Assembly: GCA_024763035.1 (NCBI GenBank)
Contig: JANTGG010000001.1
Coordinates: 62,001 to 126,000 of the forward strand
Direction: 5' to 3'
DNA: 64,000 nt
From: Desulfocapsa sp.
Lineage (GTDB): Bacteria > Desulfobacterota > Desulfobulbia > Desulfobulbales > Desulfocapsaceae
Shown here: in pieces, positions 16,691 to 25,542 of the stretch
Position numbering within the stretch: the first letter of the stretch is position 1
Layout: each line of letters starts with the position of its first letter
Notes under the pieces: generated by a model
Told to the model about the DNA's origin: nothing
The model's database searches: none
What the model saw: the letters and a program-made list of their open reading frames with translations, nothing else
Made by a program: the position numbers and the translations under genes

Positions 16691-19264
16691 TTATACCTTT
16701 TTGGTCCAGAGTGTCAGAACCGGGCTTGCAATGAATATGGATGAGTATGTTCCGACGAGTACACCAAGCAGGAGAGCCAGGGAGAAGCCGTGGATAACTG
16801 AGCCGCCGAAAAAGAAGAGGGCTACCAGCACCATGGCGGTGGTGAGGGAGGTGACGATGGTTCGTCCCATGACCTCATTGATACTCCTGTTGATCTGCTG
16901 CAGAAGAGAATGGTCTTCAGACTTTTGCATATTCTCGCGGATTCGGTCAAAGACAACCACGGAGTCGTTCAGTGAGTATCCGGCAAGTGTCAGCAGAGCC
17001 GTGACGATCAGGAGTGTGATCTCAACGTTGAGCAGCCAGCAGAGGCCGAGAACCACGATAACATCATGGAAGGTGGCAATCGCCGCTGCCAGACCAAAAC
17101 GTATATCAAAGCGCATGGCAAGATAGATAATAACACCGAGCAGGGAGATGAAAATCGCCTGGATTGCCTTGTTTCTCAGTACTGCACTCACCGAAGAACC
17201 GATTTCCGATTGGCTTTCCAGTACAAACTGCCTGCCCTGCAGTTCACTGTTCAGAAGTGTTGTTATTTGATCACTGAAATCGCCGATAACCTCGGTGGAC
17301 TCTTTGATTTTAACGATCAGCCGGTGTTCTCCTTCGACTTCTTGAAGGTTGATGCCTCCCATATCGTGGTTGGCAAAGGCTTTTCGCACTTCATCCATGG
17401 TGAAATCATCGGATGCCTGATACTGGAGCAGTGACCCTCCGGAGAAATCCACACCCATGTTTGCTTTCCCCCGGGCAATCTGGATAAAGGCAACAAGCCC
17501 CACAGCCACCAGTACGCCGGAGATAATAAAAGTGATATTTTTCAGCTGCATAAAATCAATGGCAGGCTTTTTGACAAACTGCATAAAGTTCAAAGTCTTC
17601 ATGGAGCGGAAAGAATAGATGGTGTCAAAGAAAAGGCGTGAGCAGAACAGGGCTGTGAAGAGGTTGAAGACAATACCCAGGGAGAGGGTTATTGCAAATC
17701 CCTTGATGGGACCGGTTCCGAACATGAACAGTGCCATGGCTGTGATGAGGGTTGTTACCTGGGAGTCGACAATGGTCCAGAACGCCTTGCCGAATCCTCC
17801 GTCAACACTGGATTTAACCGATTTACCAAGGGTGTATTCCTCGCGCATTCGTTCAAAAATAAGGACGTTTGCATCCACCGCCATACCGATGGAAAGAATA
17901 ATACCTGCGATGCCCGGTAGGGTGAGGGTGGCATTTAAGATGGCAAGTCCGGTGAAGAGAAAAAGAATATTCAGAATCAGGGCAATGTTGGCGATGATAC
18001 CGGAAAGGCGATAATAGATGGCCATAAAGCCAAGAACGATAAGTGCTCCGAAGAGTCCTGATGTCATCCCCTTGTTGATGGAATCCTGCCCAAGGCTTGC
18101 TCCAACGGTCATGTTCTGGATAATATCCACGGGAGCGGGCAGGGCACCGACACGAAGGACGATGGCAAGGTCGGCTGCTTCTTCATGGGTGAAGCTGCCG
18201 CTGATCTGGGCAGACCCGCCAAGGATCTTCTCACGGATTACCGGGGCGGAGCGAACGACGTCATCAAGGACGATTGCCATTCGTTTCCCCACGTTATCTT
18301 CTGTAATCTTTGCAAAGACTCTGCCGCCCTTGGATGTGAAATCAATGGAGACGTAGGGTTCATTAAACTGACTGGAGATTCGTACCTGGGCATTCTTGAC
18401 CATCTCTCCGGTCATCAAAATAGCCTGTTCCAGCAGGATGGGGCGAATGATTTCCTTGCCTGTTTTGGGATCGCTGTCTTTCTCAATAAAAATTTTGGTA
18501 TCTTCGGGGAGGCGACTGACAACCGCCTGGTTCAGTTTCCGGACTTCTTCGGGATTGTTCCAGTTTCCGTCCCACTGGCCTGCCATGCGGGATTCACCGG
18601 CAATCTGGAGAAGATTCAGGCCGGCACTGTCGGCAACGCGTTTGAATTCGAGCTGGGCAGTATCTCCAAGAAGCTTGAGGGCTCGTTTGGGATCTTTGAC
18701 ACCGGGGAGCTGAACGACTATCTCCGATTCTCCCTGACGGATGATAACCGGCTCGGCAACACCGAACTGATCGATACGGTTCCGGATGATTTCCAGAGAC
18801 TGTTCAACGGCATGGGTCCGGATATAATCAATTTCAGACTGTTTTAAAGAGACAGTTATCTTGGGGAAAGACCCCGCCTTGGCATCAACCTGGATATCGA
18901 TTTCAGGAAAGTCTTCTTTGACGACCTGATTGACCTTGTCAAGGGCACTGGCGTTTGGCAGGGTGAAAAGGACCGTTCCGGGTTCTGATTTTGTACGTAC
19001 TGCACTGATGGAATCTTCCTTTAACCGGTCTTTCAACTCATTTGCGGCAAGCTCCAGGGAGTCCGCCTGGGCTTTGTCCAGATTAACCTTCAGCACCAGG
19101 TGCATACCGCCCTGCAGATCCAGGCCAAGGCGCAGGCCTTCAGGGGCCATATATTTCTGCCACCAGTCAGGGGTGGATGGGTAAAACGATGGGATGATCG
19201 TTGTGATTGAGACGATTATAAGGAAGAAAAGTGCGGAAAGTTTTAACTTTAATGAAGTGTTCAT
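16691..19264 (-). CDS. secDF: Fused protein-export subunits SecD-SecF (857 aa)
   Basis: SecDF uses the proton or sodium gradient to complete Sec-dependent export at the inner membrane. The N-terminal half is SecD: a membrane segment (about 7-27), GLDLQGGMHLVL, a large periplasmic domain and a TM cluster with AGIILSIGMAVDANVLIFERMREE. The second half is SecF: a new TM near 575, GVDFSGGSLLQYQ, and LTLAGYSLNDSVVVFDRIREN. Most proteobacteria have separate genes, so the fusion is noteworthy. It is downstream of larB and directly upstream of the ykgJ-like gene. Confidence 0.95.
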   Translation of the reverse strand: MNTSLKLKLSALFFLIIVSITTIIPSFYPSTPDWWQKYMAPEGLRLGLDLQGGMHLVLKVNLDKAQADSLELAANELKDRLKEDSISAVRTKSEPGTVLFTLPNASALDKVNQVVKEDFPEIDIQVDAKAGSFPKITVSLKQSEIDYIRTHAVEQSLEIIRNRIDQFGVAEPVIIRQGESEIVVQLPGVKDPKRALKLLGDTAQLEFKRVADSAGLNLLQIAGESRMAGQWDGNWNNPEEVRKLNQAVVSRLPEDTKIFIEKDSDPKTGKEIIRPILLEQAILMTGEMVKNAQVRISSQFNEPYVSIDFTSKGGRVFAKITEDNVGKRMAIVLDDVVRSAPVIREKILGGSAQISGSFTHEEAADLAIVLRVGALPAPVDIIQNMTVGASLGQDSINKGMTSGLFGALIVLGFMAIYYRLSGIIANIALILNILFLFTGLAILNATLTLPGIAGIILSIGMAVDANVLIFERMREEYTLGKSVKSSVDGGFGKAFWTIVDSQVTTLITAMALFMFGTGPIKGFAITLSLGIVFNLFTALFCSRLFFDTIYSFRSMKTLNFMQFVKKPAIDFMQLKNITFIISGVLVAVGLVAFIQIARGKANMGVDFSGGSLLQYQASDDFTMDEVRKAFANHDMGGINLQEVEGEHRLIVKIKESTEVIGDFSDQITTLLNSELQGRQFVLESQSEIGSSVSAVLRNKAIQAIFISLLGVIIYLAMRFDIRFGLAAAIATFHDVIVVLGLCWLLNVEITLLIVTALLTLAGYSLNDSVVVFDRIRENMQKSEDHSLLQQINRSINEVMGRTIVTSLTTAMVLVALFFFGGSVIHGFSLALLLGVLVGTYSSIFIASPVLTLWTKKV

Positions 19265-19335
19265 TCAGATTCCTGGAATGTGATGCCTGTTGAAAATAAT
19301 GGATTGTTACAAACAGTTGGCTACAACCTGATCGA

Positions 19336-20127
19336 TTATACCGTAATGTCTGAATCTTGCAAGCTTTGGGCGTTGTTTTTTCGATTAATGGCTGAAGCAT
19401 GACAGGCTGCTCCAAATCCATTGTCTATATTCACCACGGCAAGCCCGGGGGCGCAGCTGTTGAGCATGCCGAGCAATGCGGTAACACCGTCAAAACTCGT
19501 ACCGTAGCCGACGGATGTGGGAACGGCTATCACAGGGCAGGAGCAGAGTCCGCCCACAACGCTTGGCAGTGCTCCCTCCATACCTGCGACGACGATAAGA
19601 ACGGAGGCAGTGTGCAGAAGATCACGTTTTTCAAAGAGTCGATGCAGTCCGGCGACTCCGGCATCGTAATGGCTGACAACCGGGTTTCCCAGGCATTCGG
19701 CGGTGATTCTGGCTTCCTCAGCCACGGGGATATCGGAAGTACCCGCGCAGAGAATACCAATGGTTCCACGGGTGGGAGTATCCTTTTGTTGCAGCGGATT
19801 GCAGGAGAGCATTGATGCCTGCTCGTGGTAGTGAAGTTCCGGTATTTTTTTTCTCACTGCCGCTGCTTTTCGGGCGTTTATACGTGTTGCCAGAAAAAGG
19901 GTTCCCTGTTCCAGGAAGCTGCCGGCAATGGCAGAAATCTGTTCGCTTGTTTTTGATTCGCCGTAAATAACCTCGGGAGTGCCGGTGCGCAGGCTGCGAT
20001 GGTGATCCAGGCAGGCATCTTTGATTTCTTCAGCGGGTAGTCGGCGAAGTGTGTCAAGTGCCTGTTCGATGGTACTTCTGCCCTGCTGCACACCGACGAG
20101 CAGTTCATATATGGTGGCTTTGTTCAT
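19336..20127 (-). CDS. larB: LarB, nickel-pincer nucleotide biosynthesis carboxylase (263 aa)
   Basis: LarB carboxylates and hydrolyses nicotinic acid adenine dinucleotide, the first step to the nickel pincer cofactor of lactate racemase and its relatives. The C-terminal half is a PurE-like core: GILCAGTSDIPVAEEA, VIVVAGMEGALPSVVGGL and AVPTSVGYG. LarC and LarE are not seen in the window. It leads the larB-secDF-ykgJ-HAD unit, with 71 bases before secDF. With CooT it points to nickel-dependent metabolism. Confidence 0.9.
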   Translation of the reverse strand: MNKATIYELLVGVQQGRSTIEQALDTLRRLPAEEIKDACLDHHRSLRTGTPEVIYGESKTSEQISAIAGSFLEQGTLFLATRINARKAAAVRKKIPELHYHEQASMLSCNPLQQKDTPTRGTIGILCAGTSDIPVAEEARITAECLGNPVVSHYDAGVAGLHRLFEKRDLLHTASVLIVVAGMEGALPSVVGGLCSCPVIAVPTSVGYGTSFDGVTALLGMLNSCAPGLAVVNIDNGFGAACHASAINRKNNAQSLQDSDITV

Positions 20128-20411
20128 TGTAGGATGGGGTTGAGGGGACGTGGAGAATCTCTGCAGCGGAAACTATCACGATATGGAAAGAAGGTAAAGC
20201 TCTTGTCGGAGTTTACTCTCGTTCCCGATTCTGTTAGTATGGGAAATTTGAAAAATAGAATTCCGGATGCGGGCAGGTTGTTTGGGTCTTGTGCAATGAG
20301 ACAAACTCCCTGGGCCCAGCGCCGATTGAGTAAAAACAAGCAGGCGGGAGCAGTTTTATAGACAGTCTTCCCGATCCTGGTAATCAGCTGTCCTTTTATG
20401 GAGTTTGTACG

Positions 20412-21431
20412 ATGAGTGAGCAGAATCTTCCCGGTTATATTCAATATTTACAGCAGGAAACCAGCTATCCGCATCCGGCGGCAGATATCAGCCTGGTGCA
20501 GACACATATCTCCTTTGTCCTGCTCGCTGGTGATTTTGTCTATAAGTGGAAAAAACCTGTGGATTTTGGGTTCTTAAATTTTTCCACCCTTGAAAAACGT
20601 AAATACTACTGTGAGCAGGAGCTTGAGTTGAATCGTCGGCTGTGCCCTGATCTGTACAGGGAGATTGTTACTGTAAATGTTGATGGTGACAGTTTTTCCC
20701 TGAACGGAGCGGGAGATGTTGTTGAGTACGGCATCCTGATGGGTCGTATGCCCGAAGAACGGATGATGGGAAAGGTGATGGCGGCAGGAGCACTTGGTCG
20801 TGAACATCTCGATGCAATTATCGATCGTCTTGTTCCCTTTTATCAGTCTGCGGCAGGTGATGCCGCAATTCAGGAGTTCGGGCTTGCCCGATCCGTTGGC
20901 GTCAATGTTCTTGAGAACTTTGAGCAGACAGAAGGCTTTGTTGATCAGGGGGCCTTAAGTGGTGATCAGCTTGAGAGCATTTCCACGTATGCCAGGGAAT
21001 TTCTCAGCCATGAGGATCGTTTCCAGGCACGTATTGATGCCGGTAAGATCCGGGATTGTCACGGAGATATGCATTCTGCAAATATCTGCCTGACTGAACC
21101 GGTTGCCATTTTTGACTGCATCGAGTTCAACGAACGGTTTCGTTACACCGATGTGGCGGCAGATGTTGCCTTTCTTGCCATGGATCTGGATTTTAATGGA
21201 CTTGAAGATCTGTCAGACTACTTTATTGAACAGTTTGTGAACAAATCAGCTGATCCGGGCCTGCTGGAGATGCTGAATTTTTACAAGTGCTACCGGGCGT
21301 ATGTTCGTGGAAAAATTGGGCTTTTCACCGCAAGTGACCCTGCCGTTGACAAGGTGGTGGCGGCGGATTGTACCTCACAGGCAAAGAAATTTTTTATCTT
21401 TGCTCAAAAGTATGCAGCAGCAGATCGCTAG
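20412..21431 (+). CDS. Aminoglycoside-phosphotransferase-fold kinase, N-terminal half of a usually fused protein (339 aa)
   Basis: The sequence shows VYKWKKPVDFGFLNF (ATP-lysine region), then RDCHGDMHSANICL (catalytic loop, Asp and Asn) and FDCIEFNERFRYTDVAADVAFLAMDL. This is the COG2187 pattern. In many bacteria it is fused to a COG0645 P-loop kinase; here that part is the next gene, 134 bases downstream. GGAG precedes the start. The substrate is unknown and there is no reason to call it a resistance gene. Confidence 0.82.
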   Translation: MSEQNLPGYIQYLQQETSYPHPAADISLVQTHISFVLLAGDFVYKWKKPVDFGFLNFSTLEKRKYYCEQELELNRRLCPDLYREIVTVNVDGDSFSLNGAGDVVEYGILMGRMPEERMMGKVMAAGALGREHLDAIIDRLVPFYQSAAGDAAIQEFGLARSVGVNVLENFEQTEGFVDQGALSGDQLESISTYAREFLSHEDRFQARIDAGKIRDCHGDMHSANICLTEPVAIFDCIEFNERFRYTDVAADVAFLAMDLDFNGLEDLSDYFIEQFVNKSADPGLLEMLNFYKCYRAYVRGKIGLFTASDPAVDKVVAADCTSQAKKFFIFAQKYAAADR

Positions 21432-21565
21432 AAGGCTGTCCGGGAATGCCCTTTCGCCCAAACTCTTTGTTATACTGGCAAGGTAGCCCTGAGGTCTCTA
21501 TGTCTGTGATAACAATTTGAAAATATTTTTACTTTGAACGGGTAAACGGGGAACGAGACTCCGAA

Positions 21566-22180
21566 ATGTCTACTTATAAACACGATCCCGAAGAGGGACT
21601 TTCACAGCCGGTGCTCCTGGTTTTTTTCGGGATGATTGCAGCCGGCAAGAGCTACCTTGCCTCCGCCTGGGCAAAGCAGCATGGCGTGGTGTATTATAAC
21701 TCGGACAGGGTACGCAAGGAGCTTGCCGGTCTAAAGGCTACCAGCGGACAAAAGGAAGAGGTCGATGCCGGTATTTATACACCGGAGTTCAGCAGGCGCA
21801 CTTATGATGCCCTGATTGAACACGCAGAGGAGAATTTTAGAAAGAATCCGCAGGCAGTTGTTGTGCTCGACGGTTCATACCAGTCAGCTGCAGAAAGGGC
21901 GCTTCTGCAGAAGCTTTTTGCTGTCAGGGTGCGTCTTCTTTTTGTTTACTGCTATTGTGCCGAGAGTGTGGTAAAGGAACGTCTGGAAATCCGGGCCGGT
22001 GATCCGGATGCGGTTTCAGATGGTACCTGGGAAATTTACCTCAGTCAGAAAAAACGATTTCAGCCCATAGAAGAAGATGAAGGTCTCGATTTTCTCGAAC
22101 TTGACACAGAGGCACCCCTTGAACAGTTACTCAAAAAAGTAAACAGCAAGGTCTTTCAACATCCACCCCCAACCACCTGA
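21566..22180 (+). CDS. P-loop (COG0645-like) kinase, separate C-terminal partner (204 aa)
   Basis: The Walker A motif is FFGMIAAGKSYLA (about residues 20-32), followed by YYNSDRVRKELAGL and VVLDGSY as the Walker B-like strand. It ends with a short C-terminal tail. It matches the second half of the usual APH/AAA bifunctional proteins. The stop codon lies inside the first unit of a heptamer array, suggesting the repeat arose at or moved to the gene end. Confidence 0.82.
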   Translation: MSTYKHDPEEGLSQPVLLVFFGMIAAGKSYLASAWAKQHGVVYYNSDRVRKELAGLKATSGQKEEVDAGIYTPEFSRRTYDALIEHAEENFRKNPQAVVVLDGSYQSAAERALLQKLFAVRVRLLFVYCYCAESVVKERLEIRAGDPDAVSDGTWEIYLSQKKRFQPIEEDEGLDFLELDTEAPLEQLLKKVNSKVFQHPPPTT

Positions 22181-22232
22181 TACCCAAAACCCAAAACCCA
22201 ATACCCAATACCTGATACCTGATACCCATCAC
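22177..22232. repeat. Heptamer array, eight units
   Basis: The units are CTGATAC, CCAAAAC, CCAAAAC, CCAATAC, CCAATAC, CTGATAC, CTGATAC, CCATCAC. The array overlaps the kinase stop codon and ends 19 bases before the next start. When rotated, the ACC phase is shared with the arrays at 6119 and 48461. Confidence 0.85.
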
Positions 22233-22251
22233 TTTCAAGAGAGAGCAACCC

Positions 22252-22701
22252 ATGGCAACGCGAATTTATATACTGCACTTCCCCAAAGAGACCAGTAATG
22301 AACCCATCATCTATCAGCTTGTGAAACAGTATGATGTGGAATTCAATATCTTAAAGGCAGATATTCTCCCCCAGCGTGAGGGCGTGATGATTCTGGAGCT
22401 GAAGGGGATAAAAGAGAAGGTCAATAAGGGACTGGAGTATCTGAAATCTTTTGGGGTGAAGGCGGAACGGCTCGCCGCTGCCATTAACAGAGATGATGAG
22501 AAGTGTTTTCAGTGTGGAGCGTGTACCGGGATCTGCCCCGTTGGGGCTCTTTTTATTAAGCGACCCGCCATGGAAGTTATTTTTGACGCTGATAAATGTA
22601 CCGGCTGCTCCCTCTGTGTCCCCATCTGTCCGGTTCGTGCCATGGAAGTTTCCCCCATCTCCACTCTCCTGGAAGAGGCAGCCGAAAAAATCGTTGTTTA
22701 A
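22252..22701 (+). CDS. NIL-domain di-cluster ferredoxin (149 aa)
   Basis: Residues 1-80 form a NIL domain (ILHFPKETSNEPIIYQLVKQ). Two [4Fe-4S] motifs follow, CFQCGACTGICP and CTGCSLCVPICP. In methanogens and some anaerobes, a NIL/ferredoxin protein acts with a DUF39 protein in making homocysteine from aspartate semialdehyde and sulfide. The DUF39 partner is not in this window. GAGAG lies before the ATG. Its 3' end overlaps bamD on the other strand by four bases. Confidence 0.9.
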   Translation: MATRIYILHFPKETSNEPIIYQLVKQYDVEFNILKADILPQREGVMILELKGIKEKVNKGLEYLKSFGVKAERLAAAINRDDEKCFQCGACTGICPVGALFIKRPAMEVIFDADKCTGCSLCVPICPVRAMEVSPISTLLEEAAEKIVV

Positions 22702-23507
22702 CGGGGGGGGAGTGTCTCTGCCTCCGATTGTCCGGCGGGTACTGTCTCTTCATCATCAGATGTGAACAGTGTCCAGTCCGGCAGGAGGGTATCGCTGAAC
22801 CAGGATGACAGGTTGAACCCCGGCGGATCACCTGCTTCTATGCGAGCGAGCAGTTTCCTGGCTCTTGGTGTGATGGTGGCATTTGGATAGGTGTTGATCA
22901 GATATTGCAGCCGTGTCTCTGCTTCACTGTACTTTTCTGTACGAAGGTAAAATTCAACCACAAAATATTCGTGATTTACCAGAAACTCCTCCGCAGCACG
23001 AATCCGTGCCCGCGCCTCGGTGGTGTATGGTGAATGCGGAAATGCCCGCCTCAGTTTTTCAAATTCAATGATTGCCTGCTCTGCACCGGTGGTATCACGG
23101 TCAACCCGGTCAATTTGACGATAGTTGCACATGGCAACCTGATACATGATATAGGGAATAGCCTCGTTGGTGGGGTGCTGTTCTTCGAATTCTTTGTACA
23201 GGAGCAGTGCTTCCTCATAATTCTCCATGTAATAGTTGCTGTCAGCCCCCTTCAACTCGGCAAGCATTGCCTCTGGTGCAAAGGGGTAGTAGTCCAGGAT
23301 CTCATCAAAATGTTTACGGGCCTTGTAATAGTTCCCTTTGGAGAATTCATCCATTCCTTTACTGGCAAGCGTTGAGGCTGCCATCCGCACTTCCTCTCCA
23401 CTGTCAAACCAGGATTGCAGTTTGGCGCAGCCGCTTAGGGAAAAAAATGTCAGAATAACGGCAGTGAACCGTAGACCATGGTAAAAAACAGTGGGGCTAT
23501 ATCGCAT
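22698..23507 (-). CDS. bamD: Outer-membrane assembly lipoprotein BamD (269 aa)
   Basis: BamD is the essential TPR lipoprotein of the BAM complex that inserts beta-barrel proteins in the outer membrane. The lipobox LSGC gives a lipidated Cys27. Five TPR-like helical pairs follow (GNYYKARKHFDEILDYYP, ENYEEALLLYKEFEEQHP, IEFEKLRRAFPHSPYT, YSEAETRLQYLINTYPNA). The Pro-rich acidic C-terminus is variable. It lies just downstream of trxB on the same strand. Confidence 0.92.
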   Translation of the reverse strand: MRYSPTVFYHGLRFTAVILTFFSLSGCAKLQSWFDSGEEVRMAASTLASKGMDEFSKGNYYKARKHFDEILDYYPFAPEAMLAELKGADSNYYMENYEEALLLYKEFEEQHPTNEAIPYIMYQVAMCNYRQIDRVDRDTTGAEQAIIEFEKLRRAFPHSPYTTEARARIRAAEEFLVNHEYFVVEFYLRTEKYSEAETRLQYLINTYPNATITPRARKLLARIEAGDPPGFNLSSWFSDTLLPDWTLFTSDDEETVPAGQSEAETLPPR

Positions 23508-23545
23508 AAGAATAAACCGAAAAATGTGATGCAGGCTGCTGCTGG

Positions 23546-24475
23546 TTAGTGGATTATGTGCAGGTACTCTTCGGCTGAAAGAACGGCTGTAGCTCCTTCA
23601 CCTGCGGCGTTGATTACCTGACGTACATTTTTGCTTCGTATGTCTCCTGCTGCAAAGACTCCGTCAACAGCAGTTCGCATTTCACAATCTGTGGGAATAA
23701 ACCCGCCCTGATCTGCATTGAGTTCCCGGAGCGGAAGCATCGTGTTATTGGCAATGACCCCGATTAAAACAAAAATTCCGTCCACGGCAAGACTGGAAAC
23801 AGTGCCGTCCCTGTTGAGAAGATCAAGGGATTCCACACCGTCCTTGCCCTCTATGGCGGTAACGGTTGTGTCCCAGATAAAATCGATTTTGTCATTGGCA
23901 AAGGCCTTTTCCTGGACAACCTTTGTTGCCCGCAGCTGGTCCCGCCGATGGATAAGTGTTACCCTGTGGGCAAATTTCGTGAGGTGTGCGGCTTCCTGCA
24001 CCGCAGTGTTCCCGCCGCCGACCACAGCCACATGCAGGTTGCGATAAAACGGAGCATCACAGGTGGCACAGTAGGAGACCCCTTTTCCGGTAAGTTCTTT
24101 TTCTCCGGGCACATCAAGGGCACGCGGGCTTGCACCGGAACTGATAATCAGCGTGTCGCAGCTGATGCTCTCCCCACTTTCCAGCTCCAGGGTTTTAACC
24201 GGTGCTGAGAGGTCCATGGACAAAACGTTGCCAAACATGGAGTTCAGGTCAAACCGTTTTGCCTGGGCAGTCATTTTTTCTGCCAGATCGAAGCCGGTAA
24301 GCCCTTCCGGGAATCCGGGGTAGTTGTCGATCCAGTCAGTGAGCAGCACCTGCCCGCCCTCTGCCCCTTTTTCAATGAGCAGGTGATCCATACGGGCACG
24401 GGCGGCATAGAGTCCGGCAGTCAGACCAGCTGGACCGCCACCGAGGATAACTAGAGTATGATGGGTTGTAGACAT
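23546..24475 (-). CDS. trxB: Thioredoxin reductase (309 aa)
   Basis: The flavoenzyme passes NADPH electrons to thioredoxin. It has the FAD motif GGGPAGLTAG (about 12-21), the redox pair CATC (Cys136, Cys139) and the NADPH motif VGGGNTAVQEA. The FAD-closing ATGVFAAGD-like segment DGVFAAGDIR is near the end. trxA lies upstream on the same strand with a 300-base repeat block between them, which may have split an older trxA-trxB pair. Confidence 0.95.
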   Translation of the reverse strand: MSTTHHTLVILGGGPAGLTAGLYAARARMDHLLIEKGAEGGQVLLTDWIDNYPGFPEGLTGFDLAEKMTAQAKRFDLNSMFGNVLSMDLSAPVKTLELESGESISCDTLIISSGASPRALDVPGEKELTGKGVSYCATCDAPFYRNLHVAVVGGGNTAVQEAAHLTKFAHRVTLIHRRDQLRATKVVQEKAFANDKIDFIWDTTVTAIEGKDGVESLDLLNRDGTVSSLAVDGIFVLIGVIANNTMLPLRELNADQGGFIPTDCEMRTAVDGVFAAGDIRSKNVRQVINAAGEGATAVLSAEEYLHIIH

Positions 24476-24483
24476 GTGTGCAG

Positions 24484-24775
24484 TTGAGTGCTTTACCCCA
24501 GATTTCTGTTATAAAAAACATGAAAATGGGAGTGAATAATAATGATTTTTTTTACAAACACTGCCAGATAGCGAGGCAGGAGATCTTTGGGGGCACTTAT
24601 ACCCCTCAAGGGGGTACTGAAAAGAGTGCCGACCTCATTTATCGTCTACCGGTGTCAGTGCCTTACTCCCTGATTCCTGCGATACAAAAACAAAAACGGG
24701 AGGGGCATTTCGTTACAAGTGTCACTTGAGAACGTAGCCCCCTCAAAGCGGTATTGAAAAGAGTACCGCCTCCCT
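24484..24775 (-). repeat. Intergenic repeat element, copies 2a and 2b in tandem
   Basis: The stretch 24592-24661 read on the minus strand gives CACTGACACCGG, then GGTCGGCACTCTTTTCAGTA, then CCCCTTGAGGGG and TATAAGTGCC. A second diverged core lies at 24723-24770 (GGCGGTACTCTTTTCAATAC). Plus-strand flanks TGTTATAAAAAACATGAAAA (24508-24527) and GTGCCTTACTCCCTGATTCC (24658-24677), and GCCAGATAGCGAG (24563-24575), match copy 1. The 313 bases between trxA and trxB hold nothing else. Confidence 0.85.
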
Positions 24776-24788
24776 TGCTTTTCCGCTA

Positions 24789-25115
24789 TCAGAGCCCTTT
24801 TTCGATAAGCTCGACAAGCTGTGGTTTACCAACTGCACCGGTGATCTGGTCAACTTTCTCACCGCTTTTGAAGAGAATCAGGGTGGGGATGGCGCGAATA
24901 CTGAATTTTCCCGGAGTTGCCGGGTTATCGTCAACATTCATCTTGACCACGGTGAGCTTTCCTTCATATTCGTCAGCAAGAGCCTCAACCACAGGACCGA
25001 TTGCCTTGCAGGGACCGCACCATGGAGCCCAGAAGTCAACCAGACACGGGGTGTCAGAAGCAATTACTGATTCAAAATTGTCGTCATTTACTGATTGCAG
25101 TTTATCACTGGCCAT
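24789..25115 (-). CDS. trxA: Thioredoxin (108 aa)
   Basis: The active site WCGPC (Cys33, Cys36) sits in DFWAPWCGPCKAIGPV, followed by cis-Pro in IRAIPTLILFKSG. Length and pattern are those of classical thioredoxin-1. The ATG at 25115 has AGGAGAAGG upstream; a longer in-frame reading would add 24 residues that do not fit the family. Confidence 0.95.
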   Translation of the reverse strand: MASDKLQSVNDDNFESVIASDTPCLVDFWAPWCGPCKAIGPVVEALADEYEGKLTVVKMNVDDNPATPGKFSIRAIPTLILFKSGEKVDQITGAVGKPQLVELIEKGL

Positions 25116-25186
25116 TATACCTTCTCCTGCTGAATTTTTTAGTGAACATGTTAAAGTTGAAGCACACCCGTTACGGGATAAAAACA

Positions 25187-25253
25187 TAAACCACCGGTAT
25201 GAACGGTAAACCGGCGCTCTTTTTGGTACCCTCCTGAGAGGGAGAAGTACCCG
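25187..25253 (+). repeat. Intergenic repeat element, diverged copy 3
   Basis: AACCACCGGTATGAACGGTA, then ACCGGCGCTCTTTTTGGTACCC and a CCCTCCTGAGAGGG hairpin match the plus-strand consensus with several changes. The rest of the gap to hemL (25254-25542) is non-coding; I see no clear promoter there. Confidence 0.7.
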
Positions 25254-25542
25254 ATCAGATACTTCTCCTGCCCAAAAGAACAGGTACGTGAAGAATCCGA
25301 AAAAACTGACTGTGATGCACTAAGCATGATACTGTACCCTTTGATAGTTTTCATGACAAGAAAAATCGGGAACATACCAATCCTTGTCCGGTTACATTGG
25401 GTCTCAACAGGTAAAAGGTCAAGGACAGGATGGCATTTGCTGCTGTTTTTTGTTACTAATCCATGCGATAAATGGCACAGTATGGTTTAAAGGGGAGAGT
25501 GGATAATACAGATTCGTTCTAGCAAAAGGAAACAGGGATAAA

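Noticed and set aside
20134..20361. Plus-strand open frame of 75 codons upstream of the APH-like gene
   Set aside because: No recognisable domain or ribosome site; it lies in the larB upstream region.
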